Counted from the stretch's first letter, positions 1 to 8,800 are shown. The stretch is DNA of 64,000 nucleotides from JALYOK01 sp963840785 (GCA_963840785.1 CAWJAF010000006.1:1-64000), one strand, 5' to 3'. Notes: generated by a model from the letters alone, not told the origin. Translations and numbers: made by a program.

Positions 1-1
1 G

Positions 2-318
2 AAAACCCTGGCCGGGCTGTCCGTGAGCAATGCTCCGGGTCAGATTGTGCTGGTGGTGACGGCTGGGCCGAGCCTGGTCTGGCTGGGCGGGGACGGCGCG
101 ACCAATCACTGCCGGGATCTCACCAACACGATGAGCTGGGTGCAGGGCAGTGTTCAAACGAACTTCGCCCAGCTTGATAGCGTTACCTTCGACGATACCG
201 CGACCAACTTCGTGGCGATGCTCAGCGGCAATCTTGCCCCGAACGCCGTCACCGTGAGCGCGGCCAACAACTACGGCTTCGGCGGCAGCGGCAAACTGAC
301 TTCGATGGTGGTGTTCTA
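2..318 (+). pseudogene. fragment of surface/autotransporter-type repeat protein
   Basis: An open frame enters from the left edge and reads a stretch with LVWLGGDGATNH, SVTFDDTATNF and LSGNLAPNAVTVSA. This spacing is typical of autotransporter-associated beta-strand repeats of large secreted proteins. The usual Trp after GATNH is displaced, which suggests a frame change near base 108. The similarity stops near base 318, and the following bases code on the opposite strand for a different repeat family. It is therefore a fragment, truncated by the window on one side and by a junction on the other. The family is recognised by pattern only. Confidence 0.45.
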
Positions 319-329
319 TTGCCGATCGT

Positions 330-540
330 GGCCGGGCTGCCAGTTGAGACCGGTGTCCCCCAAGTGTAACCCACAATCGGTGTCAGAGCTGGCTCGCTGA
401 CAGTGCAGCTTGAGCCCGTCGGGATGTTACTGACTATCTGTGAACCACCTGCTGCAACCGATACACTGCCAGCGTACGTGCCACCGCAGTCATAATCAAT
501 CGTGAAGCTAGCAGGAACGGTTGCGCCATCAGGATGGAGC
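330..540 (-). pseudogene. fragment of DUF5979/prealbumin-like repeat protein
   Basis: On the minus strand about 65 residues read FTIDYDCGGTYAGSVSV, then IPTGSSCTVSEPAL and a GYTWG motif. This matches the repeat unit of DUF5979-like adhesion domains found in tandem in large surface proteins. There is no start codon, signal peptide or second repeat next to it. The flanking bases do not continue the family on either side, so this is one stranded repeat unit. With the fragment at 2-318 it looks like a mosaic of surface-protein debris, or an assembly junction. Confidence 0.45.
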
Positions 541-654
541 TTGTGTAAAGTACCTCGATCGGAAAATTTTGTTGCGCTTGGCAATTTCGTTGGAAATAAA
601 GATGAATTTACAGTTTTTTCCAATCTGAAAATCGCGCGGATTTCGGCCGTCGAC

Positions 655-806
655 CGAGGGAGTGTAAAAACGTTGTTGGAAACGGTCAATTGAAAATCCG
701 ACCGCACAGAATCGCGTACACGCGACGATCGTCGATCAGGGAAGGATTTGAGGTACCCGATTTTTGATGTGGCGAGAAAGTTTTTTGGAGTTTTTACACA
801 CCCTCG
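655..806. repeat. inverted repeat pair, possible MITE or IS remnant
   Basis: The 17 bases at 655-671 (CGAGGGAGTGTAAAAAC) recur in inverted orientation at 790-806 with one mismatch, enclosing about 118 bp without a convincing gene. Short elements bounded by near-perfect terminal inverted repeats and lacking a transposase resemble MITEs or solo insertion-sequence ends. No target duplication was identified. The stretch from about 540 to 950 holds nothing else I can support. Confidence 0.35.
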
Positions 807-953
807 ACCCACAAGAGTCCTTTCGGACCCGCGCTCTATCAATAGCGGCTTCCAGAGTTGAGCGGACATAACCTCGCACTTTAGTCGCAATCTGCTTGGA
901 CATCGGGGCTTCAGCGCTGCGAAAGCCCCGCAGTGGCGTACCGGGTTTACGGG

Positions 954-1152
954 CCTCGGAGACTGGCCTCCAGAGCATCCACTCCTCGCTGAGCGAGCCT
1001 CGCCTGCGGAAGCTGCGCCCTGATTTCCCGTACCAGTATTCGGCGTTTTCGAGGTCACCCTCCTGCACATGCAACAGGGCATGCAGCCAGGCCGCAGAAC
1101 TTGAATTATCGAGCCTGGACAAGATTATGAGCCTCGTCCCAACGGCCCTCAC
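954..1152 (-). pseudogene. fragment of conserved hypothetical protein
   Basis: A minus-strand frame reads LSRLDNSSSAAWLHALLHVQ followed by EGDLENAEYWYGKSGR. This is a pattern I associate with an uncharacterised bacterial protein of the type AWLHA-LH-EGD-NA-YWY-RAGR. The frame then dissolves into low-complexity arginine-rich sequence, so the C-terminal end is missing or shifted. It lies downstream of the LysR gene in the same direction. No function can be given. Confidence 0.35.
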
Positions 1153-1197
1153 GCATCAGCGCAAGGATCTGGAGCAAAGTGGTCATGTTGTTCTCCT

Positions 1198-2130
1198 TCA
1201 ATTGCGGGCCGGTATTTGCATTTTAAGCGCCAGGTCCCACGGTGCCAGCTTCCCGGCAAAGCGCGCAGCCAAAAAATCCACCAGCAGGCGCAATGCCAGC
1301 GGTTGATGCTGACGCGAAAGATAGATCGCGTGGATACCCAGCACGTCCGGTTCATGATCTGGCAAAAGTTGCACCAGCGGCCGGCGTGCAGGTCGTCACC
1401 CAGATAGTAGGTCGGCAGCATGCCAACGCCGGCACCGGAGAGGACTGCGCGCCGCAGCACGGCCGTTTCATTAGTGTGGAAACTCCAGTGGACCGGCACG
1501 ATGAGCGTCTCGCCGCCCCGCGTGAAGCGGTACTGTTTGCCGATACCGAAGGCGTGTGCGATGCAGCGATGCTGGCGCAAGTCCTCGGCCGTACGCGGCA
1601 CGCCGTGCCGTTCCAGATAGCCGGGTGAAGCGCACAGCATCGAGCGACAGCGCGCCAGCGCCCGCGTAATCATCGTCGGGTCCAGATTGTTCGTGATGCG
1701 CACCGCCAGGTCGACACGCTCGGTAACCAGATCAGTGGCCTTGTCACCCACCGACAGCACGATTTCCACCTGCGCGTACTGGTGTTGAAAGTCAACGAGG
1801 GCAGCCGTCGAGCTGAGCATCAGCAAAGGAGCCGGAGGTTGTCACGCGCAAGAGCCCCGCCGGTTCTCGGCTACGTTCCGCGGCGAGGTGCTGGACGTCC
1901 TCGGCGATCTCAAGCAACCGCCGACAGGCGGGGATTGCCGCCTGTCCTGCGTCCGTCAGGCTGACTTTCCGGGTCGTCCGGTGTAATAGCCGAGCATCAA
2001 ACCATGTTTCCACGGCCGCGAGATAGCGACTAACCATGGCGGCGGACATCTCCAGATGTTCAGCGGCCTGAGTCAGGCTGCCTCGATCCGCAACCTCCAC
2101 GAATACCCGCACGGCAGTCAAGCGATCCAT
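1198..2130 (-). CDS. LysR-family transcriptional regulator (frameshifted)
   Basis: The N-terminal 100 residues are a LysR winged helix-turn-helix: MDRLTAVRVFVEVADRGSLT, then QAAEHLEMSAAMVSRYLAAVE. The effector domain continues in a second frame (RVDLAVRITNNLDPTMITRA, then LARCRSMLCASPGYL) and a third (GIHAIYLSRQHQPLALRLLV), ending with PWDLAL at 1198. Two frame changes, near 1810 and 1390, break it, but the total of about 310 residues is normal for the family. The start is the ATG at 2130. It is transcribed away from the MBL-fold gene across about 110 bp, the classic LysR arrangement, so it probably controls the 2239-4319 cluster. Confidence 0.75.
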
Positions 2131-2238
2131 TTCATCGATCCATGCAATAAATAATTAACTAATACGGACTTTATCAACTGCATCGAAAAACTTAAAGTTC
2201 TTTCCGCAGCACGCACTCACCCAATCAAGGAGATCACC

Positions 2239-3130
2239 ATGTTCCAACTCAGCAAAATCGCCCGTTTCATTTTGCCAGCCTGACCCTCGGCGTCGTCGCC
2301 ACGGGGCCGCCGCCCAAGCGGTCCAGCCGGCGCTCTCCCTTCAGGTCTACAACGCCGACGCCGGCAGCTTCCACGTCAACGCGGTCCTGGTATCCGGCAA
2401 GACGGACGCAGTCGCTCATCGATACCGGGTTCACTCAGGCAGATGCGCACCGGATCGCCGCGATGGTTCTCGACAGCCGCAAGACGCTGAAGACCATCTA
2501 CATCAGCCAGGCCGACCCGGACTTCTACTTCGGCGCGGGTGTACTGAAGAAGTTGTTTCCCGAAGCCGACGCTGATCGCGAGTGCGCCCACCGTGAAGAA
2601 GATCCAGGCGACGCTAGCCACGAAGCTGCAGGTGTGGGGGCCGCGACTGGGCGCCAATGCGCCGACCGACGTTCCGGTGCCCGAAGTCATGCACCGGGAA
2701 CACGATCATGCTGGAAGGCGAGACGCTCGAAATCCGGGGGCTGGATGATTCCCTCCCGCACCGCAGCTACATATGGATTCCTTCATTAAGGCCATTGTGG
2801 GCGGGGTCAATGTTTTCGCCGGTCTGCATGTGTGGACGGCCGACACGCAGACCGCGCAGGAGCGGGCCGACTGGAGCAGGAAACTGGGCGCGATGGCAGC
2901 GCTTCAAGCCGACCACCGTCGTTCCTGGCCACATGCTGCCAGGCACAGAAGCAGGACGCTTCGCAGCTCGCCTACACCCGTCCTACCTGACCCGCTTTGA
3001 ATCGGAACTGGCGAAGGCGCCGAACTCGGCCGCGCTGATCGAGGCGATGAAGTCGGCCTATCCCGCAGCGGGCCTGATGGTCGCACTCGAGATCGGCGCC
3101 AAGGTCAACAAGGGCGAAATGAAGTGGTAA
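2239..3130 (+). CDS. secreted MBL-fold metallo-hydrolase-like protein (frameshifted)
   Basis: ATG at 2239 follows an AGGAGAT ribosome site. The first 25 or so residues, read across a frame change near 2266, form a signal peptide (SLTLGVVATG then AAAQA). The body reads LIDTGFTQADAHRI, KTIYISQADPDFYFGAGVL, WGPRLGANAPTDVPVP, and TTVVPGHMLPGT near the C-terminus, an MBL-fold layout of about 297 residues. Further breaks lie near 2295, 2412, 2575, 2690 and 2905. The usual HxHxDH zinc loop is replaced by SQADPDFYFG, so metal binding is doubtful even though the late His is kept. It is probably co-transcribed with the following DsbA-like and NTF2-like genes. Confidence 0.7.
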
Positions 3131-3219
3131 TCCGCTGAACCGTCTCCCGCGCTGCCACAACCGGCGGTGCGGGAGGTGCGACTTTCCTGTCATCACACAG
3201 CTTTGAACGGCCCTGAATT

Positions 3220-3912
3220 ATGAAAACGACTCTGCACTACATTTACGACCCGCTGTGCGGCTGGTGCTACGGTGCCGCCCCACTGGTGAAGGCGGCCCGC
3301 GAAGTTCTTAGCGTACGCCCGCACGGTGGCGGCATGATGACTGGCGCACACCGCCAGACCGTGACGCCGCAGTTGCGCGATTTCGTCAAGCCGCATGACG
3401 CACGGATCGCACAACTGAGCGGGCAACGCTTCGGCGACAACTATCTCGATGGCCTGTTGCGTGACACGAAAGCCGTGTTCGATTCCGCGCCGCCCACGGC
3501 CGCCATGCTGGCCGCCGAAGCCATCGCCGGCTGCGGGCTGGACATGCTCGCGCAACTGCAGATTGCACACTATGTCGGGGGGCGTCGCATTGCCGATCGG
3601 GCTGTCCTGATTGACGTCGCGGCGGCACTCGGCCTCGACCCCGCCACTTTCGCTGAAGCGCTGGATCGCCAATCTGGCGAAGCGCTTCAGGCCCATATCA
3701 ATGAAACCCGGGCGTTCATGGCGCAGGTCGGCGCGCAGGGTTTCCCGACCTTTGTACTCGAAACCAGGGAAGGCTTGCAGATCGTGGACTTCGCGGGCTA
3801 CCTGGGTCGTTCGCAAGATTTTCGGGACTGGCTGCGCAGTCAGACAGGCTCACCTGCGACGTTCCACACCGCCGAAGCGTTCAGTTGCGACGCCAATGGC
3901 TGCGCCATCTGA
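3220..3912 (+). CDS. DsbA-family thioredoxin-fold protein (FrnE-like)
   Basis: The intact 230-residue protein opens MKTTLHYIYDPLCGWCYGAA. The CGWC active site is at residues 13-16, directly after the first beta strand, as in DsbA/FrnE-type thiol oxidoreductases. The helical insert covers about residues 40-150, and the cis-Pro loop is visible as GFPTFVLE near residue 170. There is no signal peptide, so a cytoplasmic role such as disulfide isomerisation or glutathione-linked chemistry is likely. It lies 90 bp after the MBL-fold gene and 14 bp before the NTF2-like gene, forming one probable operon. Confidence 0.85.
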   Translation: MKTTLHYIYDPLCGWCYGAAPLVKAAREVLSVRPHGGGMMTGAHRQTVTPQLRDFVKPHDARIAQLSGQRFGDNYLDGLLRDTKAVFDSAPPTAAMLAAEAIAGCGLDMLAQLQIAHYVGGRRIADRAVLIDVAAALGLDPATFAEALDRQSGEALQAHINETRAFMAQVGAQGFPTFVLETREGLQIVDFAGYLGRSQDFRDWLRSQTGSPATFHTAEAFSCDANGCAI

Positions 3913-3926
3913 ATCAGGAGACGCAC

Positions 3927-4319
3927 ATGAAAATCAATCTGCAGATCGTTGCCGACCACTACGCCGCATCGGCACGCCAGGATATCGCCGGCATGATGGC
4001 CGAGGTTTCGCCCGATGTGGCCTGGACCGAGATGGCTGGCTTTCCTTGCGCTGGCACCTGGATCGGCCCCGATCAGGTCACCGCCAATGTTTTCGCCGTG
4101 CTTGGCAGCGAATGGGAAAACTATCGCTTCACTCTGGAGAAACTGATCGATGGTGGCGAACACATTGTCGGCGTGGGCACCTACTCTGGGCGCAATCGAG
4201 AGACCGGCAAGGCCATGCAGGCGCGCGTGACGCATGTGTGGCGGTTGGCTGCTGGAAAAATCGTCGTCTTCGAGCAATTCACCGATACGTTGCTGGTCGC
4301 GCAGGCCATGCAAGACTAA
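3927..4319 (+). CDS. NTF2-like / SnoaL-like small protein
   Basis: This intact protein of 130 residues starts at the ATG at 3927, which has a CAGGAG site 5-10 bases upstream. It has the NTF2-like signature: an N-terminal helix (VADHYAASARQDIAGMMAEV), PDVAWTEMAG, a glycine-containing turn near WIGPDQV, and final strands THVWRLAAGKIVVFEQFTDT. Such proteins are small cone-shaped dimers that act as isomerases, hydrolases or ligand binders. The substrate cannot be deduced here. It closes the LysR-MBL-DsbA-NTF2 cluster. Confidence 0.8.
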   Translation: MKINLQIVADHYAASARQDIAGMMAEVSPDVAWTEMAGFPCAGTWIGPDQVTANVFAVLGSEWENYRFTLEKLIDGGEHIVGVGTYSGRNRETGKAMQARVTHVWRLAAGKIVVFEQFTDTLLVAQAMQD

Positions 4320-4482
4320 TTGATTCGATGCGGGTTCTCCGGACAACCGATACCGTCAGGCCCTATCTGATTGGGGGCTGTAGCCGAGGAATAAACGGAG
4401 GTGCCGCGTGGATAACGGCAATAACCAGAGTGGAGCAGTCAGTGGAATGGCTGGTAAATGGAGCCTGCGACTGCCCGCTTGT

Positions 4483-4503
4483 GGCCGATGTTGTTGAAAA
4501 AAG
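4483..4503 (+). repeat. left terminal inverted repeat of IS1182 element
   Basis: These 21 bases match the reverse complement of 6096-6116 at every position. This end is 120 bp beyond the transposase stop codon, which is expected for the transposase-distal end. Confidence 0.85.
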
Positions 4504-4623
4504 CGCGAATTATTTTGAATGACGCGAAGAATTTTGTTGCGTGATGAAGTGATGATTAGAATTTCTCGCTCTTTAGAGCGATTTGTTTTTTGTTGTTCTG
4601 GTGTTTCGTTGTTTCTTTCTTTT

Positions 4624-6012
4624 TTAAGTCGCTATCGGTGCCGAATTAGGCGGCGCTTGAGCAAACCAGATTGCTAATCGCCTGAGGTTTTGTGCCGTTG
4701 CCGCCAGTAGAAACTCATCTTGCGCACCGTTGGGACCGCGTAACCGAAGTCGATTAAAGTTCAGTATCTTTTTGAGGTGAGCAAACAACATTTCCACCTT
4801 CTTGCGATCATTTCTTGATTGCTTGTATTCCGGTGTTTTGGCAATGGCCCTAGCTACATCCCGCGCCGATTCATGGACGCTGCGTGTCACCGTGCGAGAT
4901 GGTGTGTTTGGACAGCAACTCGCTTTGATTGGACAGGCCGCACAGTCGAATCGGCTCGCACGATATTTGATGGTGTTGTCCTTGGTGATATGGGTGCGCT
5001 GCTTTTTGAATGGACGCCAATCGCTGCGTAATGGTTTGCCTTGAGGACAACGATACTCGCCCGCCTCTGGATTCCATTGGAAGTCCTTGCTGGTCAAGGT
5101 GTCGTCGTCACGTTCGGATTTATCCCAGACCGGAATGTGCGGCGCGATCTGCTTTTCATTTACGATCCAGTTCAGCATCGGGCCGGAGCCATAAGCCGTA
5201 TCACCGACTAGCCGATCCGGTTTGATATCGAACGTCGCTTCGACGCGGTCAATCATGATTTTAGCGGCGTCGCGTTCGTTGCTCACCGTCGACCCGCAAG
5301 CTTGCACATCCATGATGACGCCAGCATGTAGATCGATCAGATAGTTGGTCGAATAGCTGAAGAACGCCGGGCCGTCCGCGGCTGTCCAGCGCGCACACGG
5401 ATCGGTCAGCGAAACGGACTTCGGTACGGTTGCAATTGGATTCTCTTGATCGACGCCATCGAGATATTCTTGCACGGCGCGGGTACAACGTTTCGGATCA
5501 TGCCAGTTCACCGAATCTAGCTCATTGCCCGGTATCGCCGTTTGGCGACTGACATCGGCTTTGATCAAGCTGGCATCGACGGCGAAACCTTCGCCTTTGA
5601 CCAAACCTTCGCTCATGCAACGTCGCACGCTATTCTCAAACAGGTGGCGAAGTAGTTCGCCGTCGCGAAAACGACCGTGGCGATTCTTGGAGAAGCTGGA
5701 GTGATCGGGTACCAAACCGTCTAGTCCTAAGCGACAAAACCAGCGATACGCTAAATTCAAATGCACTTCTTCGCATAAGCGCCGCTCGGATCGAATACCA
5801 AAACAATAGCCGACCATGAGCATGCGAATCATCAACGCGGGATCGATCGAGGGTCGACCGACTTCACTGTAGAACGGTGCTAAGTGTTGATGAATATCGC
5901 TCAGATCGAGAAAGCGATCGATATTGCGCAACAGATGATCCGGAGGAATGTGTTGATCGAGATTGAAGCTATAAAACAACGGTGCTTGGTCACCGCTTTG
6001 TCGTCCCATCAT
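4624..6012 (-). CDS. IS1182-family transposase
   Basis: This single unbroken frame of 462 residues is one of the few long genes here without a frame change. The N-terminal DUF772-type helical domain is visible (PPDHLLRNIDRFLDL, GRPSIDPALMIRMLMVGYCF, GIRSERRLCEEV). Next come DDE-type catalytic stretches (GFAVDASLIKADV, DRLVGDTAYGSG) and the C-terminal YRCPQGKPL and RSVHESARDVARA region before KKVEMLFAHLKKILNFNRLR. The late glutamate of the DDE triad probably lies in the KKVEMLFAHLK helix. A complete frame and perfect ends suggest the element may still be active. Confidence 0.9.
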   Translation of the reverse strand: MMGRQSGDQAPLFYSFNLDQHIPPDHLLRNIDRFLDLSDIHQHLAPFYSEVGRPSIDPALMIRMLMVGYCFGIRSERRLCEEVHLNLAYRWFCRLGLDGLVPDHSSFSKNRHGRFRDGELLRHLFENSVRRCMSEGLVKGEGFAVDASLIKADVSRQTAIPGNELDSVNWHDPKRCTRAVQEYLDGVDQENPIATVPKSVSLTDPCARWTAADGPAFFSYSTNYLIDLHAGVIMDVQACGSTVSNERDAAKIMIDRVEATFDIKPDRLVGDTAYGSGPMLNWIVNEKQIAPHIPVWDKSERDDDTLTSKDFQWNPEAGEYRCPQGKPLRSDWRPFKKQRTHITKDNTIKYRASRFDCAACPIKASCCPNTPSRTVTRSVHESARDVARAIAKTPEYKQSRNDRKKVEMLFAHLKKILNFNRLRLRGPNGAQDEFLLAATAQNLRRLAIWFAQAPPNSAPIAT

Positions 6013-6095
6013 CGCAACTTCTCCCCTTCATTCTCCTATGAAAGTCAGACATTTCTCATGCGAATTCGTTCTCAATTTCAGCGCGAAATTTAATT

Positions 6096-6116
6096 CTTTT
6101 TTCAACAACATCGGCC
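6096..6116 (-). repeat. right terminal inverted repeat of IS1182 element
   Basis: This is an exact inverted copy of 4483-4503. It lies about 85 bp upstream of the transposase start and so also covers the likely promoter region. Confidence 0.85.
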
Positions 6117-6138
6117 GGCAATGATTGCGATGAACGTC

Positions 6139-6205
6139 GGCACTGAATAATTTTTCGAAACGCCGCAGACTTGACGTTCGCGAACGTCGACAAAAAAATC
6201 GGCGT
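6139..6205 (+). repeat. dispersed repeat family C, copy 1
   Basis: The sequence around TTTTTCGAAACGCCGCAGAC and TTGACGTTCGCGAAC recurs in the same orientation, with roughly four of five positions identical, at 26893-26960. It starts about 25 bp outside the IS right end. Neither copy lies in a gene. Confidence 0.6.
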
Positions 6206-6367
6206 GTGTCGGCAACGTGCGGTTACTGTTTTGTTGCGTTGGGCAATGCTATTTCCGCAGTGGGTCGGTTCAGCCAATTGAAGATTTCAGAAAGGTGTGG
6301 TGGCGCGCTTGCAAATCTAAATCGCACAACTACTCGCCAAGTCATTACAAAACGCAACGACAAATCG

Positions 6368-7162
6368 TTAAACGGCAACCGGCATCGCAATATGCGGATG
6401 GGATTGATAGCCGACAATCTCGAAATCGTCATAGCGGTAATCCAATATGGAATCGGGTTTGCGCTTCATGATTAGCTTAGGCAACGGATGCGGCGTTCGC
6501 GTCAGTTGTTCCGCAATCTGCTCGGTATGGTTCAAGTAAATATGGCAATCGCCGCCGGTCCAAACAAAATCACCGACTTGTAAATCGCATTGCGCCGCCA
6601 TCAAATGTGTCAACAATGCGTACGATGCAATATTGAACGGCACGCCCAGACCAGCATCACAAGAACGTTGATATAGCTGGCACGAGAGCTTGCCGTCGGC
6701 GACATAGAATTGAAACAACAAATGGCAAGGCGGCAGCGCCATTTTGTGCAGTTCGCCGACATTCCACGCGGAAACGAGCAAGCGGCGCGAGTTCGGATTG
6801 GTTTTGATCTGCTGAATCACGTCGGAAATCTGATCGACAATGCGCCCGTCGCTGGTTTCCCAGTTGCGCCATTGTTTACCGTAGACCGGGCCGAGATTGC
6901 CGTCCTTATCGGCCCATTCATCCCAAATTCTTACACCGTTGTCGTGCAAATATTTGATATTAGTTTCGCCGGATAAAAACCACAAAAGCTCGTGAAAAAT
7001 CGAGCGCACATGGAGTTTTTTTGTGGTGACAACGGGAAACCCTTCGGCCAGGTTAAAGCGCATTTGGTAGCCGAACACGCTGTAGGTGCCGGTGCCGGTG
7101 CGATCTTCTTTTTTGATGCCTTGGCTACGGATGTGGCGCAGGAACTCCAGATACTGTTGCAT
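6368..7162 (-). CDS. thyA: thymidylate synthase
   Basis: This intact 264-residue enzyme is exactly the length of Escherichia coli ThyA. It methylates dUMP to dTMP with 5,10-methylene-tetrahydrofolate. The folate/dUMP loop DRTGTGTYSVFG is at residues 20-31. The catalytic Cys146 lies in ALPPCHLLFQF, and dUMP-binding stretches include NSRRLLVSAWN, QRSCDAGLGVPFNIASY and HIYLNH. The C-terminus MPVAV matches the mobile end that closes over the site. It starts at ATG 7162, 30 bp after the chemoreceptor stop on the same strand. The 6117-6367 region downstream holds a dispersed repeat and no gene. Confidence 0.97.
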   Translation of the reverse strand: MQQYLEFLRHIRSQGIKKEDRTGTGTYSVFGYQMRFNLAEGFPVVTTKKLHVRSIFHELLWFLSGETNIKYLHDNGVRIWDEWADKDGNLGPVYGKQWRNWETSDGRIVDQISDVIQQIKTNPNSRRLLVSAWNVGELHKMALPPCHLLFQFYVADGKLSCQLYQRSCDAGLGVPFNIASYALLTHLMAAQCDLQVGDFVWTGGDCHIYLNHTEQIAEQLTRTPHPLPKLIMKRKPDSILDYRYDDFEIVGYQSHPHIAMPVAV

Positions 7163-7192
7163 GGTTACGAGGACTCATTCTAGACCTCGTTA

Positions 7193-8800
7193 TTATCGGG
7201 GAATCGCCAGCGTCGTGCGCGACTTTTTTACTTGGCGCAGACGGGCGGTAGCCGCAGGCAATCCCGCACCTGATTGTTGATCGAGGCGGCGCATGCTGGT
7301 GCCGCGCTCGCCAAGATAAATTCCACAATTGATCACCGCGTCGTTCGCGACTTCAAAATAGGTCGACTTCAGCTCGATTTTTTGGCTCGTCGGATTTTTC
7401 CATTTGTATTGAACCCAGCCATAGCCTTTGTCGCGTGCACGCGCCAGCATGTATCGAACGTAGGGCTTGCCATCAATATCGCGAACCTCAAGAATACTTT
7501 CGCCGCGCTTCCACGGTTCCATGCCGTTGGCCAGGCGCGTGCCGTCCAAACGAACTACCGAGACATAGAACTCCCCAAAAATAAACCGGCGATCATCGGG
7601 ATTGTCAAAATCGTCACAGGCTTTTTCTATGCCCACAGCCGTTATGTGTGCGATGGCCCGTTTCACCAAATCCACCGCAGAATCTCGGCCCTCAACTTTA
7701 TCGGTTTGGAACTGAACCACAGCTTCGTCTAAATGTTGAACTTCGCCTTCGAGATCAAGCGCTGCGGCGGCCGCTTCTTGAACGCGGGCGGAGTTGTGTT
7801 GCGTCACCGATTCCATTTGCACGATGGCGCGATTCACTTCTTCCGTCGCTTGGCTTTGCTCCTCGGACGCAGCCGCAATGCTGCGCACGAGATCCGCGAT
7901 GGTTTGTACACGGTCGACGACTTCATCCATGGTCTTTGCCGCGTCTTGAATGCCGCGCGAACCCTCGGCCACGCTATGCGTTGAAACAGCGATGAGCTTT
8001 TTAATATCCTTCGCTGCGTCAGCACTACGCTGCGCCAAACTGCGCACTTCGCTCGCGACGACGGCAAAGCCGCGCCCCTCTTCGCCGGCACGTGCGGCCT
8101 CGACGCTGGCATTGAGCGCTAGAATATTGGTTTGAAATGCAATACCTTCAATCAGCCCGACGATTTCGCTTATATTCCTTGAGCTGTCGTTGATGCGATC
8201 CATCGTGCGCGCGACATTTTTAACCCGATCGGCACCATCGGCAACCGTCGTCGAAAAATCCCCGGTCAAGGTACTTGCCTCGCCACAACGGCGCGCGTTT
8301 TCCTGAATCGTCGACGCCAATTCTTCCATGGTTGACGCCACTTCTTCTAAAGTGGAGGCTTGATGTTCGGTGCGATCGGCCAATTCGTTATTACCTTTGG
8401 AAACGGCTTGAGCCGCACCCATTATCTTGTCCGCGCTTTCGCGAACCTGGGAAACCAACTCGACCAAATTTCGATTCATTTTATTTAGCCTTTCCACCTG
8501 CATGCCTTTAACCGAGTTCGATTCCGATTCCGCCATGCCGGAAAGGTCGCCGCGACCGATTCGCTCAAGCCCTTGCCTCATTTGACTGCCCGTTACGCTG
8601 ATATAAACGCCAAAGCCGGCGAAAAAGTAAATTGCCGCCAGCATCGCCAGAACACTGATGAAGGGAAATTGAAAAAGTGCCGCAATAACTGCAACGGAAA
8701 ATGTACCGCCCACAATGGCACAGCTCCAACCGCGCGATAGGCGCTTTGACAGGTTAATCGCGGGGGCCAAAACACTCAACATCAGGCTAACTGCATTCAT
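7193..8800 (-). CDS. methyl-accepting chemotaxis protein with C-terminal Cache domain
   Basis: This 535-residue receptor (ATG at 8800; a GTG at 8809 is an alternative) has two close membrane segments at about residues 25-65 and almost no periplasmic loop. A coiled-coil signalling domain follows. Its conserved hairpin tip reads IEGIAFQTNILALNASVEAA then RAGEEGRGFAVVA. After the signalling domain comes a segment of about 130 residues (FGEFYVSVVRLDGTRLANGM, GKPYVRYMLARA, GYGWVQYKWKNP) that looks like a single Cache (Cache_2-type) domain. Cache domains normally sit outside the membrane before the signalling part. Here the sensor would be cytoplasmic and C-terminal. Confidence 0.88.
   Translation of the reverse strand: MNAVSLMLSVLAPAINLSKRLSRGWSCAIVGGTFSVAVIAALFQFPFISVLAMLAAIYFFAGFGVYISVTGSQMRQGLERIGRGDLSGMAESESNSVKGMQVERLNKMNRNLVELVSQVRESADKIMGAAQAVSKGNNELADRTEHQASTLEEVASTMEELASTIQENARRCGEASTLTGDFSTTVADGADRVKNVARTMDRINDSSRNISEIVGLIEGIAFQTNILALNASVEAARAGEEGRGFAVVASEVRSLAQRSADAAKDIKKLIAVSTHSVAEGSRGIQDAAKTMDEVVDRVQTIADLVRSIAAASEEQSQATEEVNRAIVQMESVTQHNSARVQEAAAAALDLEGEVQHLDEAVVQFQTDKVEGRDSAVDLVKRAIAHITAVGIEKACDDFDNPDDRRFIFGEFYVSVVRLDGTRLANGMEPWKRGESILEVRDIDGKPYVRYMLARARDKGYGWVQYKWKNPTSQKIELKSTYFEVANDAVINCGIYLGERGTSMRRLDQQSGAGLPAATARLRQVKKSRTTLAIPR

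Larger units (their letters stand above)
4483..6116. mobile_element. IS1182-family insertion sequence, apparently complete
   Basis: A 21-bp terminal sequence, GGCCGATGTTGTTGAAAAAAG at 4483-4503, recurs exactly inverted at 6096-6116 and encloses one full-length transposase gene on the minus strand. The 1634-bp length is normal for IS1182-family elements. Immediate flanks (TTGT on the left, GGCA on the right) show no direct repeat, so the target site was not duplicated visibly or the flanks have since changed. The element sits between a GC-rich segment on the left and thyA on the right. Confidence 0.85.

Noticed and set aside
249..1082. Long minus-strand open frame of 277 residues
   Set aside because: Only about 65 residues match a known repeat. 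The rest is arginine- and proline-rich shadow sequence that crosses several unrelated fragments.
3193..4346. Minus-strand frames of 168-207 residues opposite the DsbA-like and NTF2-like genes
   Set aside because: They are mirror frames of well-supported plus-strand genes and carry no family signature.
4483..6116. Target-site duplication of the IS1182 element
   Set aside because: The bases outside the perfect inverted repeats (TTGT and GGCA) are not direct repeats at 2-8 bp.
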